From Echinococcus granulosus (taxonomy: Eukaryota; Platyhelminthes; Cestoda; Cyclophyllidea; Taeniidae), in assembly GCF_000524195.1 (NCBI RefSeq), contig NW_020170389.1, positions 1,383,073 to 1,447,072 of the forward strand: 64,000 nucleotides of DNA, written 5' to 3'. The translations under genes were made by a program, and so were the position numbers. Shown here piece after piece: positions 61,865 to 64,000 of this stretch (within the stretch, counting starts at the first letter, position 1; every line of letters starts with the position of its first letter). Under the pieces are notes generated by a model. It was not told the DNA's origin. It ran no database searches and saw only the letters and a list, made by a program, of their open reading frames with translations.

Positions 61865-62104
61865 ATGACTCAAAACCGCTGCAAATGTTTACAGAGATAA
61901 GTTTGCTTATGGATGGCGAAATACCAAAAGGGGCTATTCCAGTCACCAGCACAAGGCCGCCTTCCAATCAGCACTGGGGAGAATTGGCTCGCTACATACT
62001 CTATGAGGAAGTATTCGACGAGGAATCAAGGGAATTCGCTTCCCCACAGTATCCCTCCATTTCGTTTCGCTACTTTGATCGATTCTGCAGCATCTTACAT
62101 AAGG
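61865..62104 (+). CDS. Candidate internal exon of an unidentified gene
   Basis: A 240-nt segment with TATATAACTAG before it and AAGG|GTATGG after it, open in one phase (2 + 79 codons + 1). The encoded peptide is protein-like: DSKPLQMFTEISLLMDGEIP, then GELARYILYEEVFDEESREF and ISFRYFDRFCSILHK. I do not recognise the family. No neighbouring exon was found within the window, so the gene is unproven. Confidence 0.38.
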
Positions 62105-62479
62105 GTATGGCCACTTTTTATTCACTTATGAGCCTTTCAGCTGGTTCGTCAACGATTATGATAAATAATTTGTGTGATAGTAGTTAATGAAAAGCACCGG
62201 TAATGTCGATTTATAGTACTTGCGTGTAGATCTCCGCGAATTTTGATCCAAAAATGTCCTTATGGCAATTTGGCTGGTGCTTTCTAAATAAAATGAAAAG
62301 TTTACCCGTTTTTAAGTAATGATACCTTTAGAACAGTGTTGGATAAGATGCTCAATATACTTTTATGTACCAGGCCATTTGAAGGCATCAAATGAGCTGA
62401 AGCTCAACTGAAGATTTCGCCAACCTAGTGAACTTGATGACGAAATGAGAACGCTACCTAAGAGAGTCCATAAAAGAGT

Positions 62480-63010
62480 GCGATTCACTGAAAGCCTTTA
62501 AAATGGAGTTACAGACAATGACGAGAAATGCAAGGCCAATTTCTACGAGTCAGAAATACACTTCGGTGTGCTGAATGAAATATTGTAATGGTGGCATTTC
62601 TCAGGTAATTTACGCAGTTTTTCAATCTAATGTTGCATGATGGAGGCATGAACACGAGCATCCCGGTTAATAACGATTCTGCCATCCGTAACACCCCCAA
62701 AGGTATCGGGTGAAAGGTTTTGACCGAAAGGGGAAAAACTACCATAAAACGGTTCATAAGGAGTATTATTCGCAGTCAAATCTCTTGAAGCATCATCAGA
62801 CGGAGTCTGTAGATGGGCGTCTTTCAAGTCGAGTTTGGATAATAGCATCTCGCTCATTTATAGCACATCTGTGTCGTAGGAGGAACTTGTTAAACATGAA
62901 TCGATGATCATCACAAACCCGAGGGGTCATACCATCAGCCTTGAGAAGAGTCATAATGAACGTTGCCCAAACTGGGAACTTTCACAAATACCAGGGAGCC
63001 TATCCGTTCA
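62480..63010 (-). mobile_element. Decayed Ty3/Gypsy-type reverse transcriptase fragment
   Basis: Minus-strand translation in several frames shows broken RT blocks in the right order: VWATFIMTLLKADGMTPRVC, DDHRFMFNKFLLRHRC, SKLDLKDAHLQTP, SFSPFGQNLSPDTF, then a region where the catalytic aspartate pair should be, reading INRDARVHAS. Stops and frameshifts interrupt it, and the second catalytic motif is lost. It is therefore an inactive relic. No terminal repeats were found for it in the window. Confidence 0.72.
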
Positions 63011-63467
63011 AATCACACGGGCCTTGTCTTAGTCCAGCTAGATGTCTTGGAGCAGAGATGCAGTAAATTGTGAGGAAGTTATCAGGACCTCAAAATCATC
63101 TATGAGTGTCCCACAACACCTTCGAAAGTGCTCGAGGATCTAATACCTACCCAAGATTTAAGATGTTTGAGAGAATTAAAGGCAGTAGAAGATTTAAAGA
63201 TGCCTTTGTCAATTGTGAAAGAACGATTATCTAAAGCGAAATAAATTTGCATGATGTGGCTTATGGGGCCAGAGAAATCAGCGGTAAACAAAAGAGGATT
63301 AAAATTTGAACTTAGACCTATGTCTTATTTACTGTCGGGGTCGCACAGATCTTTGGACTGCTGCAGACCGACTGGAATTGCCCTATTTTATTACAATTAT
63401 AGCTTTACAATTCGACGTCGATAGGTCGGTAGAAGATGCTTTAAAATGCGTACTCCACAATTTTAAA

Positions 63468-63797
63468 TCATTTATTGGAATTAAGATCTACAATTTTGTT
63501 GCTACCGAGTGCCGTTTTACGTCTAGTTACAACTCTGAACTTTAGCTTCTCATGACATTCCAACGACTTCGAGTCATACCTTGACTCAGCTGTGAAGACA
63601 GACTTCACGTCCCGATGCTGTTCAATTAGGGCTCGAATGGACAGAAAATTCGTATCAAAAACTAATAAGATCTTTAGTTGTGGATCTGGTAAACCTATTC
63701 CTGTTGAGTCTGCAGCTGGCCGCGAGTTGCTTGAATGTGAGCTTGATGTATGAGTCTTCCGATATGATAATCCTCCATTATCTCGAGCATGTGGAAC
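63468..63797 (-). pseudogene. Open frame upstream of the Gypsy RT relic, possible pol remnant
   Basis: 109 codons open on the minus strand, no internal start needed, upstream of and on the same strand as the RT relic. It contains GLPDPQLKILLVFDTNFLSI; the LLVFDTN stretch could be a degraded retroviral-type aspartic protease motif (DTG changed to DTN). This reading rests mainly on position. It may instead be an exon of an unrelated gene. Confidence 0.25.
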
Positions 63798-64000
63798 TCA
63801 GCTAAGTTCACAGTCAGCGCCCATATCAGTAGAACTTCCTTCAGTTTTCCATATGTAAGTTAAGCACTGTAAGGACGTGAGTCGCTTGATTTCCTGCCTT
63901 TGGATCCTTTTGAATAAGATAGGCATTTTCGGAACACTCAGAATCAACAACGCTTAAAGCAGTTTATGTAAGTGGGATACGCAGGCTTGTGTTCCAATGG

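Noticed and set aside
1..64000. CRISPR arrays, operons, bacterial or organellar gene clusters
   Set aside because: No regularly spaced repeats and no dense intronless gene strings; the window is eukaryotic nuclear DNA throughout.

Overview
The window reads as nuclear DNA of a parasitic flatworm, most likely a tapeworm. It is AT-rich and gene-sparse. Its intron sizes are markedly bimodal (34-44 nt and 67-82 nt, plus a tail of kilobase introns), and it carries small non-autonomous LTR elements (TRIMs). Both traits are known from cestode genomes. The species was not identified. There is no sign of bacterial, organellar or viral DNA apart from decayed retroelements. A 100-N assembly gap lies at 39868-39967.

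Six protein-coding genes can be reconstructed exon by exon, with reading frames closing across every junction. (1) The 5' part of an SLC25A32-like mitochondrial carrier, minus strand, 317-855, runs off the left edge. (2) A complete 12-exon mitochondrial FAD glycerol-3-phosphate dehydrogenase (GPD2), plus strand, 4033-13412, 735 aa. (3) A complete ARID3/dead-ringer transcription factor, minus strand, 15689-23782, 9 exons, 826 aa, with the ARID core and a C-terminal REKLES-type segment. (4) A centrin-like EF-hand protein, minus strand, 44884-47917, 3 exons, 242 aa. (5) A complete RRP1 (Nop52-domain) rRNA-processing factor, minus strand, 49859-52601, 10 exons, 382 aa, ending in PP1-docking motifs. 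(6) NDUFA6 (complex I LYR subunit), plus strand, 53411-53813, two exons separated by a 34-nt intron. RRP1 and NDUFA6 are head to head. GPD2 and ARID3 are convergent. SLC25A32 and GPD2 are divergent.

Between ARID3 and the EF-hand gene lies about 21 kb (23.8-44.9 kb) with no supported gene. It holds solo LTRs, one TRIM copy, GT/GC-rich alternating tracts, pyrimidine tracts and homopolymers. The right end (54-64 kb) holds a second pair of diverged direct repeats, a decayed Gypsy-type retroelement fragment (62.5-63.0 kb, minus) and a few exon-like open frames that I cannot name.

The most distinctive new structure is a 0.9-1.1 kb repeat family. It has three full copies (13801-14826 plus; 39837-40951 minus; 48496-49434 minus) and at least four solo terminal repeats. 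The terminal repeats are direct, about 140-200 bp, and start TG and end CA in the better-preserved copies. They are followed by a TGG-starting primer-binding-site-like sequence and preceded by a purine tract, which is the layout of a TRIM. A second pattern is that all six genes have a 3'-splice-site-like sequence 0-41 nt upstream of the initiator ATG, as expected from spliced-leader trans-splicing or short 5'-UTR introns. Three genes (mitochondrial carrier, mGPDH, NDUFA6) act in mitochondria, but nothing indicates coordinated control.
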